Source: Arthrobacter sp. Soil764
GTDB taxonomy: Bacteria > Actinomycetota > Actinomycetes > Actinomycetales > Micrococcaceae
Length of the DNA stretch: 64,000 nucleotides
Direction of reading: 5' to 3'
Assembly: GCF_001428075.1 (NCBI RefSeq)
Contig: NZ_LMSI01000024.1
Location: 1-64,000, forward strand
A model generated the notes under the pieces. The model worked only from the letters and a program-made list of their open reading frames with translations, was not told the DNA's origin and did not search any database. Positions 50,370 through 58,892 of this stretch are shown in pieces (positions within the stretch are counted from its first letter, which is position 1; each line of letters opens with the position of its first letter). The position numbers and the translations under genes were made by a program.

Positions 50370-50472
50370 CCAGTGCCGTAAACCGGGTTCCCCGCCTGCC
50401 GGAAGGCAGTGCGGGGAACTTGGCTTTGCACCCGCATCCCCAGTCCAGCAAAACGAATCGAAGGGCCGTCGA

Positions 50473-51405
50473 ATGACCGCCACCCCCTTGACCAGTACCC
50501 AGGGCGCCGGGCGCGCCGGGGACAAAGTCTTCTCCGGCGCCACGCTGGCCGCCGGGTGCCTGATCCTCGCCGTCCTGTTCGGCGTCGCACTCTTCCTGGT
50601 CGTCCAGGCAATTCCCGCGCTCACCGCGCCCGCCGACAAAATCCAGGGCGGCCAGGGCTTCTTTGCCTACATCTGGCCAATCGTCATCGGTACGCTCATC
50701 GCCGCTGCCATTGCACTGGTAATCGCCACCCCCATCGCCATTGGCGTGGCGCTGTTCATCTCGCACTTCGCACCGCGCGGCCTGGCCTCCGGACTCGGCT
50801 ACGTGGTGGACCTGCTCGCCGCCATCCCGTCCGTGGTCTACGGCGCCTGGGGTGCCGCGTTCCTGGCCAAGGAGATTTCGCCGGCCTACGGCTGGCTCGC
50901 GGCCAACATGGGCTGGCTCCCCATCTTCCAGGGGCCCGCCTCCACCACCGGCAAGACCATCCTCACCGCGGGCATCGTCCTGGCGGTCATGGTCCTGCCG
51001 ATCATCACCTCGCTGTCCCGGGAAATTTTCCTGCAGACCCCCAAGCTGCATGAAGAAGCCGCACTGGCGCTGGGCGCCACCCGCTGGGAAATGATCAAGA
51101 TGGCGGTGCTGCCCTTCGCCCGTCCGGGCATCATCAGCGCCGTCATGCTGGGCCTGGGCCGCGCGCTGGGCGAAACCATGGCCGTTGCCCTGGTGCTCTC
51201 CTCCGGTGCCCTGACCGCAAGCCTGATCCAGTCCGGCAACCAGACCATCGCTGCCGAGATTGCCCTGAACTTCCCCGAAGCCAGCGGCCTCAAGGTCAGC
51301 ACGCTGATCGCCGCCGGCCTGGTGCTGTTCATCATTACCCTGGCCGTGAACATGATCGCCCGCTGGGTCATCACCCGGCACAAAGAATTTTCGGGAGCCA
51401 ACTAA
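50473..51405 (+). CDS. pstC: Phosphate ABC transporter permease PstC
   Basis: 310 residues with six membrane helices. FFAYIWPIVIGTLIAAAIALVI is an early segment, and the EAA loop EEAALALGATRWEMIKMAVLPFARPGI contacts PstB. Placed 103 bp after pstS. Its TAA stop is immediately followed by the pstA ATG. Confidence 0.95.
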   Translation: MTATPLTSTQGAGRAGDKVFSGATLAAGCLILAVLFGVALFLVVQAIPALTAPADKIQGGQGFFAYIWPIVIGTLIAAAIALVIATPIAIGVALFISHFAPRGLASGLGYVVDLLAAIPSVVYGAWGAAFLAKEISPAYGWLAANMGWLPIFQGPASTTGKTILTAGIVLAVMVLPIITSLSREIFLQTPKLHEEAALALGATRWEMIKMAVLPFARPGIISAVMLGLGRALGETMAVALVLSSGALTASLIQSGNQTIAAEIALNFPEASGLKVSTLIAAGLVLFIITLAVNMIARWVITRHKEFSGAN

Positions 51406-52518
51406 ATGACCTCCACCCTTACCCCCGTCCGCAGCAAGCGGTCGGCGCTCACCAAGGGCCAGCTGCCCAAGTACGCACCCTATGCCGTACTTGCTGCCGC
51501 CCTGATCATCGGCGCCGCCATCCTTGCCCTGGTGGGTTTCAACCCGTTCGGCTGGGGAGTGGTCTCCGCCATCCTGTTCGCGGTGGGACTGGTGTCCTGG
51601 AGCGCTGCCGTGGAAGGCTCCCGCAAGGCCAAGGACAAACTGGCCACCTGCCTGGTGGTGGGTTCGTTCCTGGTGGCGCTGCTGCCCCTGGTTTCGGTGA
51701 TCTGGACCGTGCTGGTCAACGGCATCCCCGGGCTCCTGGACCCCGGATTCCTCACCACCTCAATGAACGGCGTGACGGGCGCCTTCGACAACAAAGCTGT
51801 GGAGAGCGGCGGTCCGGTAATGGGCGGCATCTACCACGCCCTCCTGGGAACCGTGCAGATCACGCTGCTGGCCACCGTCATCTCCGTTCCCGTGGGGCTG
51901 CTCACCGCCATCTACCTGGTGGAGTACGGCCACGACGGACGCCTGGCCAAGGCCATCACGTTCTTCGTGGACGTCATGACCGGCATTCCTTCCATCGTGG
52001 CCGGCCTGTTCGCTGCCGCGTTCTTCTTCGCAGTGGTGGGTCCGGGCACCAAGACCGGTGCCGTGGCCGCCGTCGCGCTGTCTGTGCTGATGATCCCCGT
52101 GGTGGTCCGCTCCAGCGAGGAGATGCTCAAGATCGTCCCCAACGAACTCCGGGAGGCCGCCTACGCCCTGGGCGTGCGCAAGTGGCGGACCATCCTCAAG
52201 GTGGTTATTCCGACGGCGATCTCCGGCATTGCGTCCGGCGTCACCCTGGCGATCGCCCGGGTCATCGGCGAGACTGCGCCCATCCTGGTCACCGCGGGCT
52301 TTGCCACCAGCATCAACTCGAACGTGTTCGGCGGCTGGATGGCTTCGCTGCCCACGTTCATCTACACCCAGATCCTCAACCCCACCTCGCCGTCCAACCC
52401 GGACCCCTCCTCACAGCGGGCATGGGGCGCGGCGCTGGTGCTGATCATCCTGGTGATGGTCCTGAACCTGGCGGCCCGCCTGATCGCCAGGATCTTCGCC
52501 CCCAAGACCGGCCGCTGA
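51406..52518 (+). CDS. pstA: Phosphate ABC transporter permease PstA
   Basis: 370 residues. Six core helices plus two or three extra N-terminal segments, common in actinobacteria. EAA loop REAAYALGVRKWRTILKVVIPTAISGI, and VDVMTGIPSIVAGLFAAAFF is a PstA hallmark. Starts on the base after the pstC stop. Partners with PstC to form the channel. Confidence 0.95.
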   Translation: MTSTLTPVRSKRSALTKGQLPKYAPYAVLAAALIIGAAILALVGFNPFGWGVVSAILFAVGLVSWSAAVEGSRKAKDKLATCLVVGSFLVALLPLVSVIWTVLVNGIPGLLDPGFLTTSMNGVTGAFDNKAVESGGPVMGGIYHALLGTVQITLLATVISVPVGLLTAIYLVEYGHDGRLAKAITFFVDVMTGIPSIVAGLFAAAFFFAVVGPGTKTGAVAAVALSVLMIPVVVRSSEEMLKIVPNELREAAYALGVRKWRTILKVVIPTAISGIASGVTLAIARVIGETAPILVTAGFATSINSNVFGGWMASLPTFIYTQILNPTSPSNPDPSSQRAWGAALVLIILVMVLNLAARLIARIFAPKTGR

Positions 52519-52610
52519 CCAGGGCGCCCTGAAACCAGGCCGTACCCGCCTTCCGCCTTCCCGCGGCGGCTCCTAGACTTCAATCCATACCCAGCAAGTG
52601 AAGGAACACC

Positions 52611-53390
52611 ATGTCTAAGCGCATCGACGTAAAGGACCTGAACGTGTACTACGGCGATTTCCTTGCCGTGGAGGACGTCAGTATCAACATCGAGGCCAAG
52701 TCCGTTACCGCGTTCATCGGACCCTCCGGTTGCGGAAAGTCCACCTTCCTCCGCACCTTGAACCGCATGCACGAGGTCATCCCCGGCGCCCGGGTTGAAG
52801 GTGAGGTCCTCCTGGACGGCGATAACCTCTACGGCCCCGGCGTGGATCCCGTGACCGTGCGCTCGCAGATCGGCATGGTGTTCCAGCGCCCCAACCCGTT
52901 CCCCACCATGTCCATCCGGGACAACGTGCTGGCCGGCGTCAAGCTGAACAACAAGAAGATCTCCAAGGGTGAGGCCGACGTCCTGGTGGAGCGCTCGCTC
53001 AAGGGCGCCAACCTGTGGAACGAGGTCAAGGACCGGCTGGAGAAGCCAGGTTCCGGCCTTTCCGGCGGCCAGCAGCAGCGGCTCTGCATTGCCCGCGCCA
53101 TCGCCGTGGAGCCCCAGGTGATCCTCATGGACGAGCCCTGCTCCGCCCTGGACCCCATCTCCACCTTGGCCATTGAGGACCTGATCAATGAGCTCAAGGA
53201 CCAGTACACGGTGGTGATCGTGACCCACAACATGCAGCAGGCCGCCCGCGTCTCCGACAGGACGGCATTCTTCAACATCGCGGGCACCGGCAAGCCGGGC
53301 AAGCTGATCGAATATGGGGACACCCACACCATCTTCAGCAACCCGGTCCAGAAAGCCACCGAGGACTACGTCTCTGGCCGTTTCGGGTAG
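52611..53390 (+). CDS. pstB: Phosphate ABC transporter ATP-binding protein PstB
   Basis: 259 residues. Walker A FIGPSGCGKSTFL, Q-loop VFQRPNPFPTMS, ABC signature SGGQQQRLCIARAIA, Walker B VILMDEPCSALDP and the H-loop IVTHNMQQAARV. ATG 52611 follows AAGGAACACC. The 92-bp gap from pstA holds TAGACT, a possible internal -10. No phoU gene follows; the DUF47 gene at 55737 belongs to the Pit system. Confidence 0.97.
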   Translation: MSKRIDVKDLNVYYGDFLAVEDVSINIEAKSVTAFIGPSGCGKSTFLRTLNRMHEVIPGARVEGEVLLDGDNLYGPGVDPVTVRSQIGMVFQRPNPFPTMSIRDNVLAGVKLNNKKISKGEADVLVERSLKGANLWNEVKDRLEKPGSGLSGGQQQRLCIARAIAVEPQVILMDEPCSALDPISTLAIEDLINELKDQYTVVIVTHNMQQAARVSDRTAFFNIAGTGKPGKLIEYGDTHTIFSNPVQKATEDYVSGRFG

Positions 53391-53482
53391 GCATCGCCCC
53401 CGTTGGCGATCTACTGGCCGACTTAGTACGCTCAGCCAGATACTTACAGAACCAGTAGTAAGCCAGCACAAGGAGTTTTGCC

Positions 53483-53944
53483 ATGACGCAGACGGCCAGC
53501 AGCCCCCAGCTTACGGTTTCCGTGCCCGCGCAGGATGCAGCTGCACAGGAAGCGAAAGTGCAGGATTTCGCGCCGGAGGCACAGGGTATTGCCGGCGTCG
53601 CTGGCCCCCTTGGCGGCGAACCCCTTGCCGCCATCCCGCTCAGTGCCGTCCCCATTGCCGCCGTTCCCCTTGTCCAGGAGCTCGAACCCGCCCTCGGGCT
53701 GGCTGCTGCGGTTATTGAGGAAGAGGGCGATGCCCTGTCGGAGGTGTGGCGCACCAGTTCGCACCTTGAAAGCATGCAGTGGGAACTGGACAGCGCCCAG
53801 GAGTCCCTGCGCCAGGCGGTCCGAAATGCCTCCGCTGCGGGAGTGGCGCGTGAAGAGCTCTGCACCGCCGCGAACCTGACGGCCGACGAGCTCACAGCCG
53901 TCCTGATGCCCGCATCCGGCGGCCCGGGGGTCATCCAGCTCTGA
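53483..53944 (+). CDS. Unknown protein with Ala/Val-rich repeats and a C-terminal helical domain
   Basis: 153 residues. The first 70 are low-complexity Ala/Pro/Val with repeats such as PLAAIPLSAVPIAAVPL. The last 75 are helical and charged, ending REELCTAANLTADELTAVL, which resembles a helix-turn-helix from transcription factors. Good Shine-Dalgarno (AAGGAG, 8 nt). No family recognised; its position after pstB may be incidental. Confidence 0.62.
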   Translation: MTQTASSPQLTVSVPAQDAAAQEAKVQDFAPEAQGIAGVAGPLGGEPLAAIPLSAVPIAAVPLVQELEPALGLAAAVIEEEGDALSEVWRTSSHLESMQWELDSAQESLRQAVRNASAAGVAREELCTAANLTADELTAVLMPASGGPGVIQL

Positions 53945-54066
53945 CCAGTGCCTGCCTCACCGGACAGGAGCCCGCGCCAATAACGGAGCTCACTGTGCGG
54001 GGACTGCCCTGCGCACTGAGGTGCCCGCTCGCTGCGCAGGGACATGCAGGGAACCTCCTGCCGTGG

Positions 54067-54474
54067 TCACTCAGGGATTTCCAGCTGGAATCCGCAGTGG
54101 CAGCGCAGGACCCGGGTGGGCAGCGACACCGCGTTGAGGCCGCTGCCCGTGGTGCTGGTTCGGTAGCAAAGCCGCTCAACCTCGTGCTCCGCTTCCTCCA
54201 TTGGATAACCGCAGTGGATGTACTCATCGCCAAAGAGAATCACCTTGGCCATCCAGCGGACCTGGTTCAGGGCGGCCGCGACGTCGGCGGCGAAGGCGCT
54301 GTGTTCCTGGAACAGGTTGCAGTCATTGCAGGTGTAGGAGACGGTCACGAGGTCCCCACCGGCGGCGCCAATGGCCATGATGGCGTGGATGGTCAGCTGG
54401 TGCCCGGTTCCGCAGGCCTCGCACTGAAGTTGCCGTGGCTGTGGAAGGGGGCGCCGGGAATACGAGGAAGACAT
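54067..54474 (-). CDS. Zinc-ribbon-like protein of unknown function
   Basis: 135 residues from ATG 54474 (another ATG at 54501 adds 9). Three cysteine pairs: CEACGTGH, CNDCNLFQ, and RCHCGFQLEIPE, plus HCGY, suggest one or two zinc sites. Sequence between them is mixed alpha/beta (LVTVSYTCNDCNLFQEHSAF, ADVAAALNQVRWMAKVILFGDEYI). No named family. It lies between the gene at 53483 and pit, which is on the same strand 250 bp upstream. Confidence 0.62.
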   Translation of the reverse strand: MSSSYSRRPLPQPRQLQCEACGTGHQLTIHAIMAIGAAGGDLVTVSYTCNDCNLFQEHSAFAADVAAALNQVRWMAKVILFGDEYIHCGYPMEEAEHEVERLCYRTSTTGSGLNAVSLPTRVLRCHCGFQLEIPE

Positions 54475-54724
54475 GGCGCCTGCCTTTTCCGCGTTGTGCA
54501 TCCAAGCCGCCGTGTTGCTGCAGCGGCGCATATCCGCAGCCCTGCACGAGGCCCGGACGCCGGTTCCCGGCAACGTTGCCCAGGACCCTTTTTTCGAATC
54601 TACGTCACGTCCGTGCCCCTGTACAGGGGAGTTTCGCCCTCCTCTTCGCAGGCTCAACAGGGGCCGGCCAAGGCGGCTGGGGCAACGGGATAGGGGTGAA
54701 GACGCCGGGCTGGACGGGTGCCGG

Positions 54725-55735
54725 CTAGGCAGCGATGGGGGAGAGGGCCAGTGCGAGCACGAAGGCCAGGCCGCAGGTCGCCAGGGGAGTCAGGGCCCAG
54801 AGCCACAGGATCCGGATGACCAGTTTGCGGTTCGTCACCGAAAAGTGCTGGTTTTCCCCTGCCCCGAGGGCGCCCGCAGTGACGGTGTGGGTGGTGGAGA
54901 GCGGCCAATGGAGCCCGATGGCGCCCACAAAGAGCATCAGTGCGCTGAACGTCTGGGCCACAGATCCGCGCAGCGGGTCGATCCTGGTGATTTTGTATCC
55001 GATGGTGTGCGAGATCCGCCATCCTCCGAGGAGTGTCCCGGCAGTCATCATCACTGCGGAGAGCCCTGCCACCCAAAGGGGGATCCCGCCGTCGGAATAG
55101 CCTGCCGCCAGGAGGGCCAGCAGCAGCACTGCGCTGACGCGCTGCCCGTCCTGCAGGCCGTGGCCGAAGGCAACGGCTCCGGCTGCCACGGCCTGGCCCC
55201 GGCGAAAGCGCTGGTTCACCACATTGGGTTGCGTGTAGCGGGCCACCCACGTGGCCGGATAGACCAGCAGGAAGGAGCCGCTGTAGGCCACGAGCGGGGA
55301 CAGCACCAGGGGCAGCACCACCTGGAACAGCAGCGACTGGTCCACCCCGGCAACCCCCGGCCCGCCAATCGCCAGGCTGGCAAGGCCGGCGCCCGCGAGG
55401 CCGCCCACCAGGGCATGGGTGGAGGATGCGGGAATGCCGCGCCGCCACATCAGCAGGCCCCAGGCGCAGGCGCTCGCCAGCCCGGCCACCAGGATGGCGA
55501 GTCCGTCGGGGCCGGCGGGAAGGCTGATCCAGGTCTGGCTGGCCGCGACGGCGAGCAGGGCGCTGAGGAGGGCGCCGATGAAGTTGAAGAACGCGGCAAG
55601 GAGCACGCCCACGCTGGGGGTAAGGGCCCGATTCCGCACGGCCAGGGCAACGGAGTTGGACGCATCGCGGAAGCCGTTGAGGAAGGCAAACGCCGCCGCC
55701 AGCAGGACCACCGCGGCGAAGATGACTGCCGCCAC
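54725..55735 (-). CDS. pit: Low-affinity inorganic phosphate transporter (PiT family)
   Basis: 336 residues, about ten membrane helices. The two PiT signature repeats are visible: FLNGFRDASNSVALAV at the N-terminus and GHGLQDGQRVSAVLLLAL in the second half, with PASSTHALVGGLAGAG and PLSTTHTVTAGALGAG as paired motifs. Cation-coupled phosphate uptake. It starts 1 bp after the DUF47 gene stop, and so is expressed with it. The N in the second repeat (normally GxNDxQ) is L here, a small deviation. Confidence 0.92.
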   Translation of the reverse strand: MAAVIFAAVVLLAAAFAFLNGFRDASNSVALAVRNRALTPSVGVLLAAFFNFIGALLSALLAVAASQTWISLPAGPDGLAILVAGLASACAWGLLMWRRGIPASSTHALVGGLAGAGLASLAIGGPGVAGVDQSLLFQVVLPLVLSPLVAYSGSFLLVYPATWVARYTQPNVVNQRFRRGQAVAAGAVAFGHGLQDGQRVSAVLLLALLAAGYSDGGIPLWVAGLSAVMMTAGTLLGGWRISHTIGYKITRIDPLRGSVAQTFSALMLFVGAIGLHWPLSTTHTVTAGALGAGENQHFSVTNRKLVIRILWLWALTPLATCGLAFVLALALSPIAA

Positions 55736-55736
55736 C

Positions 55737-56354
55737 TCAGGATTCCTTGACGATGATGCTGCCTACCTGGGTAGCCACCCGGCGCATGTCCTTGGTGACC
55801 TCCACCAGCTGGTTGGCGATGTCCCGGTTGCGGGAGTACTGCGCCCATTTCATGTCCGCGATCATGTCCGCCACCCACACCCGGTGGGTCCGCTCGGCAC
55901 GCTTGGCCAGGCGCAGGATCTCGATCCAGTAGTCCTCGAGGTCATCAAGGTTATTGAGCCTGCACATGGCGTCCACCGTCAGCTCGGCCTGCCGGCTGAT
56001 GATCTCCAGCTGGTCCGCGGCCCGCTTGGGCAGGCGGTCCAGCTTGTACAGGGCCACCAGTTCCGCGGCGGCATCCATCTTCTCCATCGCCTCGTTGAGG
56101 TACCGGGACAGGGCGTACATGTCCTCGCGGGGGAGCGGGTTCACGAAGCTGGTGCGCATGTGGGTCAGCAGGGCGAAATGCAGTTCGGCGGATTTGGCCT
56201 CGAGGTTGTGCATGTCCTCCACGAGGTTGCCGTGCTCGTCCGCCGGTACGCCGAGGATCTCGGCCAGGGTGGCGGTGGCCAGCACGATCTGTTGTGCCAT
56301 CTGCGAGAGCAGGTTCAGCCCTTCGGGCTCCTGGGGAAAAAGGCGCAGCTTCAC
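55737..56354 (-). CDS. DUF47 (PhoU-like) protein, Pit accessory
   Basis: 205 residues, typical length when started at the GTG 56354 (VKLRLFPQEPEGLNLLSQMA). All-helical, PhoU-related fold with acidic/charged repeats (LVEDMHNLEAKSAELHFALL, RTSFVNPLPREDMYALSRYL, DDLEDYWIEILRLAKRAER) that bind metal clusters. DUF47 genes are found next to PiT transporters and are thought to modulate them. An ATG at 56423 in frame would add 23 residues without family support. Confidence 0.9.
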   Translation of the reverse strand: MKLRLFPQEPEGLNLLSQMAQQIVLATATLAEILGVPADEHGNLVEDMHNLEAKSAELHFALLTHMRTSFVNPLPREDMYALSRYLNEAMEKMDAAAELVALYKLDRLPKRAADQLEIISRQAELTVDAMCRLNNLDDLEDYWIEILRLAKRAERTHRVWVADMIADMKWAQYSRNRDIANQLVEVTKDMRRVATQVGSIIVKES

Positions 56355-56423
56355 GTGTTTACCGGTCTCCGGGGACTTATCAAGGCGGGGGTTGCTGCCG
56401 TGTGACTTGACTCCGGCGGGCAA

Positions 56424-56748
56424 CTGACGCCTACTCTACCGGCCCATTACGGCAGCCTCTGAATTGGCCCCGGGAAGAGGGCAGAAAAATGGTGCCGAAC
56501 CGGATACGCCTCTCGGCGGTAGGCCGCTCTAGGCGGCTAATTGTTGAAGCCCGGGGGTTTCGCGGCTCGGCACCGGTTTCAGTCTTCTACTTCACCCGGC
56601 CCAAGTCAATCTTGACAGCGGGGCCTTATCCGTCCCGGAAAGCGGATCCGCCGGGGCCCGCAGCAGCTCCAGCAAGGAAGCCCAGTTCAGCAGGCAGCCC
56701 GGTCCGGCAAAGCGGCCCGGGCCAGCGAAAAAATTCGGCCAGGAAAGC
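56424..56748. other. Gene-free stretch with a branched-structure candidate
   Basis: 325 bp upstream of the DUF47-pit operon with no supported CDS. On the minus strand GGTGCCGA (56574-56567) and TCGGCACC (56498-56491) close a region containing the hairpins GCCGC-CTAGA-GCGGC and CGCC-GAGA-GGCG; ATTTTTC follows directly. It may be a terminator for the upstream gene or an attenuator/structured leader of the operon. The rest shows nothing recognisable. Confidence 0.45.
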
Positions 56749-57408
56749 TCAGTCCAGCTCGCCCAGGCGCCACGCGTTGGCGGCGTGCTCCAGGTCCTCG
56801 GCCGTCTTGACCAACTGGTGCGAATTGCGGGTCAGCTTGCTGGCGTGGGCCTCGTTGGCGTGCTCTGCGCCGTCGGCAAGCGTGGCCTGGCCGAGCGCCA
56901 CCACCCGGCAGAAGGCGGCGGACCGTTCCAGCGCGACGTCGAAATCGCCGTCGAACGCCCCGGAAAGGATGGCATCGGCCATGGTGCGCATTTCCTCTGC
57001 ACCCGGCGGCTCAGCAGCGCCGGCCACCACGTTGGACACCTGGGCGGTGTCCCGGCCCGCCCGGAAGTACACAGAGATGCGTTCGGGATCCTGGACGGTG
57101 GCAGCGCGCAGCGCATAGAGCCGCCACAGGGCGCCGGGAAGGGAGCGGGCGGGGCTCTCGGCCCACATCTCGGCGATGGCTTCCAGGCCCTGCTCGTCGG
57201 CGAGCTTTACCAGACGTTGGGTGACGACAGGATCATCGCTGTCCCGGCCATGCCGGACCAGGGCCTGCGCGGCAAGGTGGGCGGCCTCTGAGACGCGGGC
57301 GGGATCGGCCCCACCGGCGAAGGGCTCGAAATCCATCGGGGCGAAGGGCTTGGGCTTATGGTGCCGGTTGCTGCCGCCGTATGGACTGGTTCCTGCTTGC
57401 TCGCTCAT
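56749..57408 (-). CDS. Conserved actinobacterial protein of unknown function
   Basis: 219 residues from ATG 57408 (MSEQAGTSPYGGSNRHHKPKP). Polar His/Lys-rich start, then an all-helical domain: RVSEAAHLAAQALVRHGRD, VTQRLVKLADEQGLEAIAEMW, RSLPGALWRLYALRA, and a C-terminal NSHQLVKTAEDLEHAANAWRLGELD. I recall similar proteins in Micrococcales/Microbacteriaceae, sometimes labelled RNA polymerase beta by mistake. TAGCGT and GGGGGAC lie just before the ATG, so it is leaderless or uses GGGGGA. Function unknown. Confidence 0.75.
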   Translation of the reverse strand: MSEQAGTSPYGGSNRHHKPKPFAPMDFEPFAGGADPARVSEAAHLAAQALVRHGRDSDDPVVTQRLVKLADEQGLEAIAEMWAESPARSLPGALWRLYALRAATVQDPERISVYFRAGRDTAQVSNVVAGAAEPPGAEEMRTMADAILSGAFDGDFDVALERSAAFCRVVALGQATLADGAEHANEAHASKLTRNSHQLVKTAEDLEHAANAWRLGELD

Positions 57409-57619
57409 GTCCCCCACGCTACTCCTGTGCGGACGCGGAAATCGAGCATCTGCGGCGCCCGTTGCACGTGCCGCTGAAGGGCGTTTGACGGGGGTTGTCA
57501 GTGCACGACGACGGCCCATTGGCCTTGTGCGAAGACGCCGGAACCATGGGTTAGAGTATTAACGTCCAGAAATGGATTGGGCCGGACGGACGGACACAGC
57601 GTGTTTGACCGGGCGGCAG

Positions 57620-57692
57620 GGGCCTTTAGCTCAGTTGGTAGAGCATCGGACTTTTAATCCGTGGGTCGTGGGTTCGAGCCCCACAGGGCCCA
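57620..57692 (+). tRNA. tRNA-Lys (anticodon UUU)
   Basis: 73-nt cloverleaf: acceptor GGGCCTT/AGGGCCC (one G-U pair), D-arm GCTC-AGTTGGTA-GAGC, anticodon loop CTTTTAA with TTT at 34-36, T-arm GTGGG-TTCGAGC-CCCAC, discriminator A at 57692. CCA is not encoded. Reads AAA/AAG. A strong hairpin follows at 57709. No duplicated 3' end was seen nearby, so there is no sign of use as an integration site here. Confidence 0.97.
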
Positions 57693-57708
57693 CCCGCAGG
57701 AACCGTGA

Positions 57709-57735
57709 GGGTCCGCCGCGAAAGCCGGCGGACCC
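57709..57735 (+). terminator. Terminator after tRNA-Lys
   Basis: Perfect 10-bp stem GGGTCCGCCG / CGGCGGACCC with loop CGAAAGC, 17 bp after the tRNA, followed by GTTCCATTT. It also lies beyond the convergent M23 gene end and may serve it. Confidence 0.7.
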
Positions 57736-57763
57736 GTTCCATTTAAGTCCCTGCTTTCCGGAC

Positions 57764-58381
57764 TCAGGCGTGAACAATACTTCCGTTGCGCGGCAGGCTG
57801 CCCCGGAATGCGATGGGAACGGCGGAAGCCCGTCCGGGATCCGCTGAATCCATTGCCTGCACATGCAGATGAGGTTCCGTGCTGTTGCCGGAATTGCCGC
57901 ACCGTCCCACCGGATCCCCGCAGTTAACCAACTGGCCCGGCCGCACGCACAGGCTCCCACGCTTCAAATGGCACAGGGCGATGAAGACACCACTGCCCTC
58001 GATGATCACGTGGTTGCCTGCAAGCGCCGGCCACCCCTCCCGCAGCCGTTGGGCCTGCGTCGCTGCGTAGCCGATTGACGGAAAGCCGCGGAAGGCAGCG
58101 TGGTCCGGCTCCCCGTCGTGGGCGGCCTGCACAATCCCCGAGACGGGAGCCGTCACGGCCCTGCCGAACCCCACGAACTGTTCCGGCGGCTGGGGCCGGA
58201 ACAGCGCCACAAACGTGATTGGTGCAGACCGCCCGTTCCCGTCTACCGGGGTGAAATCGATGGCGTGGCCCGTGGCGAAGAGCTGTGTGCCGTGGCTGGG
58301 TACGCGGTTCGCCGGTGAATTCTGCACCAGCCAAGGGCCTGTGAACGGATATTCCAAGTACACCGCTCCTGCCGGTTTCAC
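57764..58381 (-). CDS. M23 family metallopeptidase (LytM-like)
   Basis: 205 residues from a GTG. Zinc-site motifs of LytM/M23 enzymes: HAIDFTPVD (HxxxD-type) and PHLHVQAMD, with GNSGNSTEPH before the second. Central AFRGFPSIGYAATQ differs from classical members. It lacks an N-terminal signal peptide, so it is either not secreted by Sec or acts on other substrates; the family usually cleaves peptidoglycan cross-bridges. GTGs further in are alternative starts. Convergent with the tRNA. Confidence 0.78.
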   Translation of the reverse strand: MKPAGAVYLEYPFTGPWLVQNSPANRVPSHGTQLFATGHAIDFTPVDGNGRSAPITFVALFRPQPPEQFVGFGRAVTAPVSGIVQAAHDGEPDHAAFRGFPSIGYAATQAQRLREGWPALAGNHVIIEGSGVFIALCHLKRGSLCVRPGQLVNCGDPVGRCGNSGNSTEPHLHVQAMDSADPGRASAVPIAFRGSLPRNGSIVHA

Positions 58382-58411
58382 CGGCTTGCCTGGTTCACGC
58401 GCTTGCCGGGT

Positions 58412-58753
58412 TCAGCTGGCGGGATCGTATTGGAAAGCCCGCACTTCCTGCGCGCAGCGGCAGGCCGCAGCGATCTTCGCGGCCCAGTGCAGCGCCGCTT
58501 CGTAGGTGGGCAGCTCCAGCACCGTGTAGCCGCCTTCGAGCTGTGCCGTCTGGGGGTAGGTGCCTTCGCTGACCGTACCGTCGCCGTCGACCATCACGGG
58601 TGGAACGCTCTCATCAATGCCGCCGCCGAAAACCCAAACGCCGGCGTCCTTCGCCTCCTGGACAACTGCGTGCGCCGCGTCCGCCACTGCCTGCAGGCCG
58701 CCGTCCGGGATATCCATGGCGCCGCTGGGAAACGAGATCAGATACTTGGTCAT
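58412..58753 (-). CDS. YCII-domain (YciI/DGPF) protein
   Basis: 113 residues: MTKYLISFPSGAMDIP, VVQEAKDAGVWVFGGGIDES, VDGDGTVSEGTYPQTAQLEGGYTVLELPTYEAALHWAAKI. The DG-containing middle and GGYTVLExxxxxEA tail fit the YCII-related fold, small ferredoxin-like proteins often linked to ECF sigma factors. Function unknown. Good ribosome site (GAAGGAG). It is 30 bp upstream of the M23 gene and may be co-transcribed with it. Confidence 0.75.
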   Translation of the reverse strand: MTKYLISFPSGAMDIPDGGLQAVADAAHAVVQEAKDAGVWVFGGGIDESVPPVMVDGDGTVSEGTYPQTAQLEGGYTVLELPTYEAALHWAAKIAAACRCAQEVRAFQYDPAS

Positions 58754-58892
58754 TCCGCCGGCTCCTTCATCGCAAAGGCTGGTTCAGCTTCATCCTTCCC
58801 ACTGCCCGGCTGCCGCGCAAGGATGCGGCAGGACCCGCAACAATGAGCCGCCAGGCGGGGGCCGCAGCGGCTGCAACAGGCACAATAGGCTC

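Noticed and set aside
56491..56574. tRNA-like cloverleaf with a CTA (amber) anticodon on the plus strand
   Set aside because: A 7-bp acceptor-like stem and a GGCCG-CTCTAGG-CGGCT arm with U33 are present, but there is no GGTTCRA T-loop, no T-stem and no D-arm. The pairing is better explained by a minus-strand structure ending in a T run.
56489..57118. Plus-strand frame of about 209 codons left of the tRNA
   Set aside because: It runs across the structured gap and then lies antisense to the conserved minus-strand gene at 56749-57408. Ser/Arg/Ala-rich composition indicates a shadow frame.
57620..57692. tRNA-Lys as integration site of a genomic island
   Set aside because: No repeat of the tRNA 3' end, integrase or base-composition change seen on either side.
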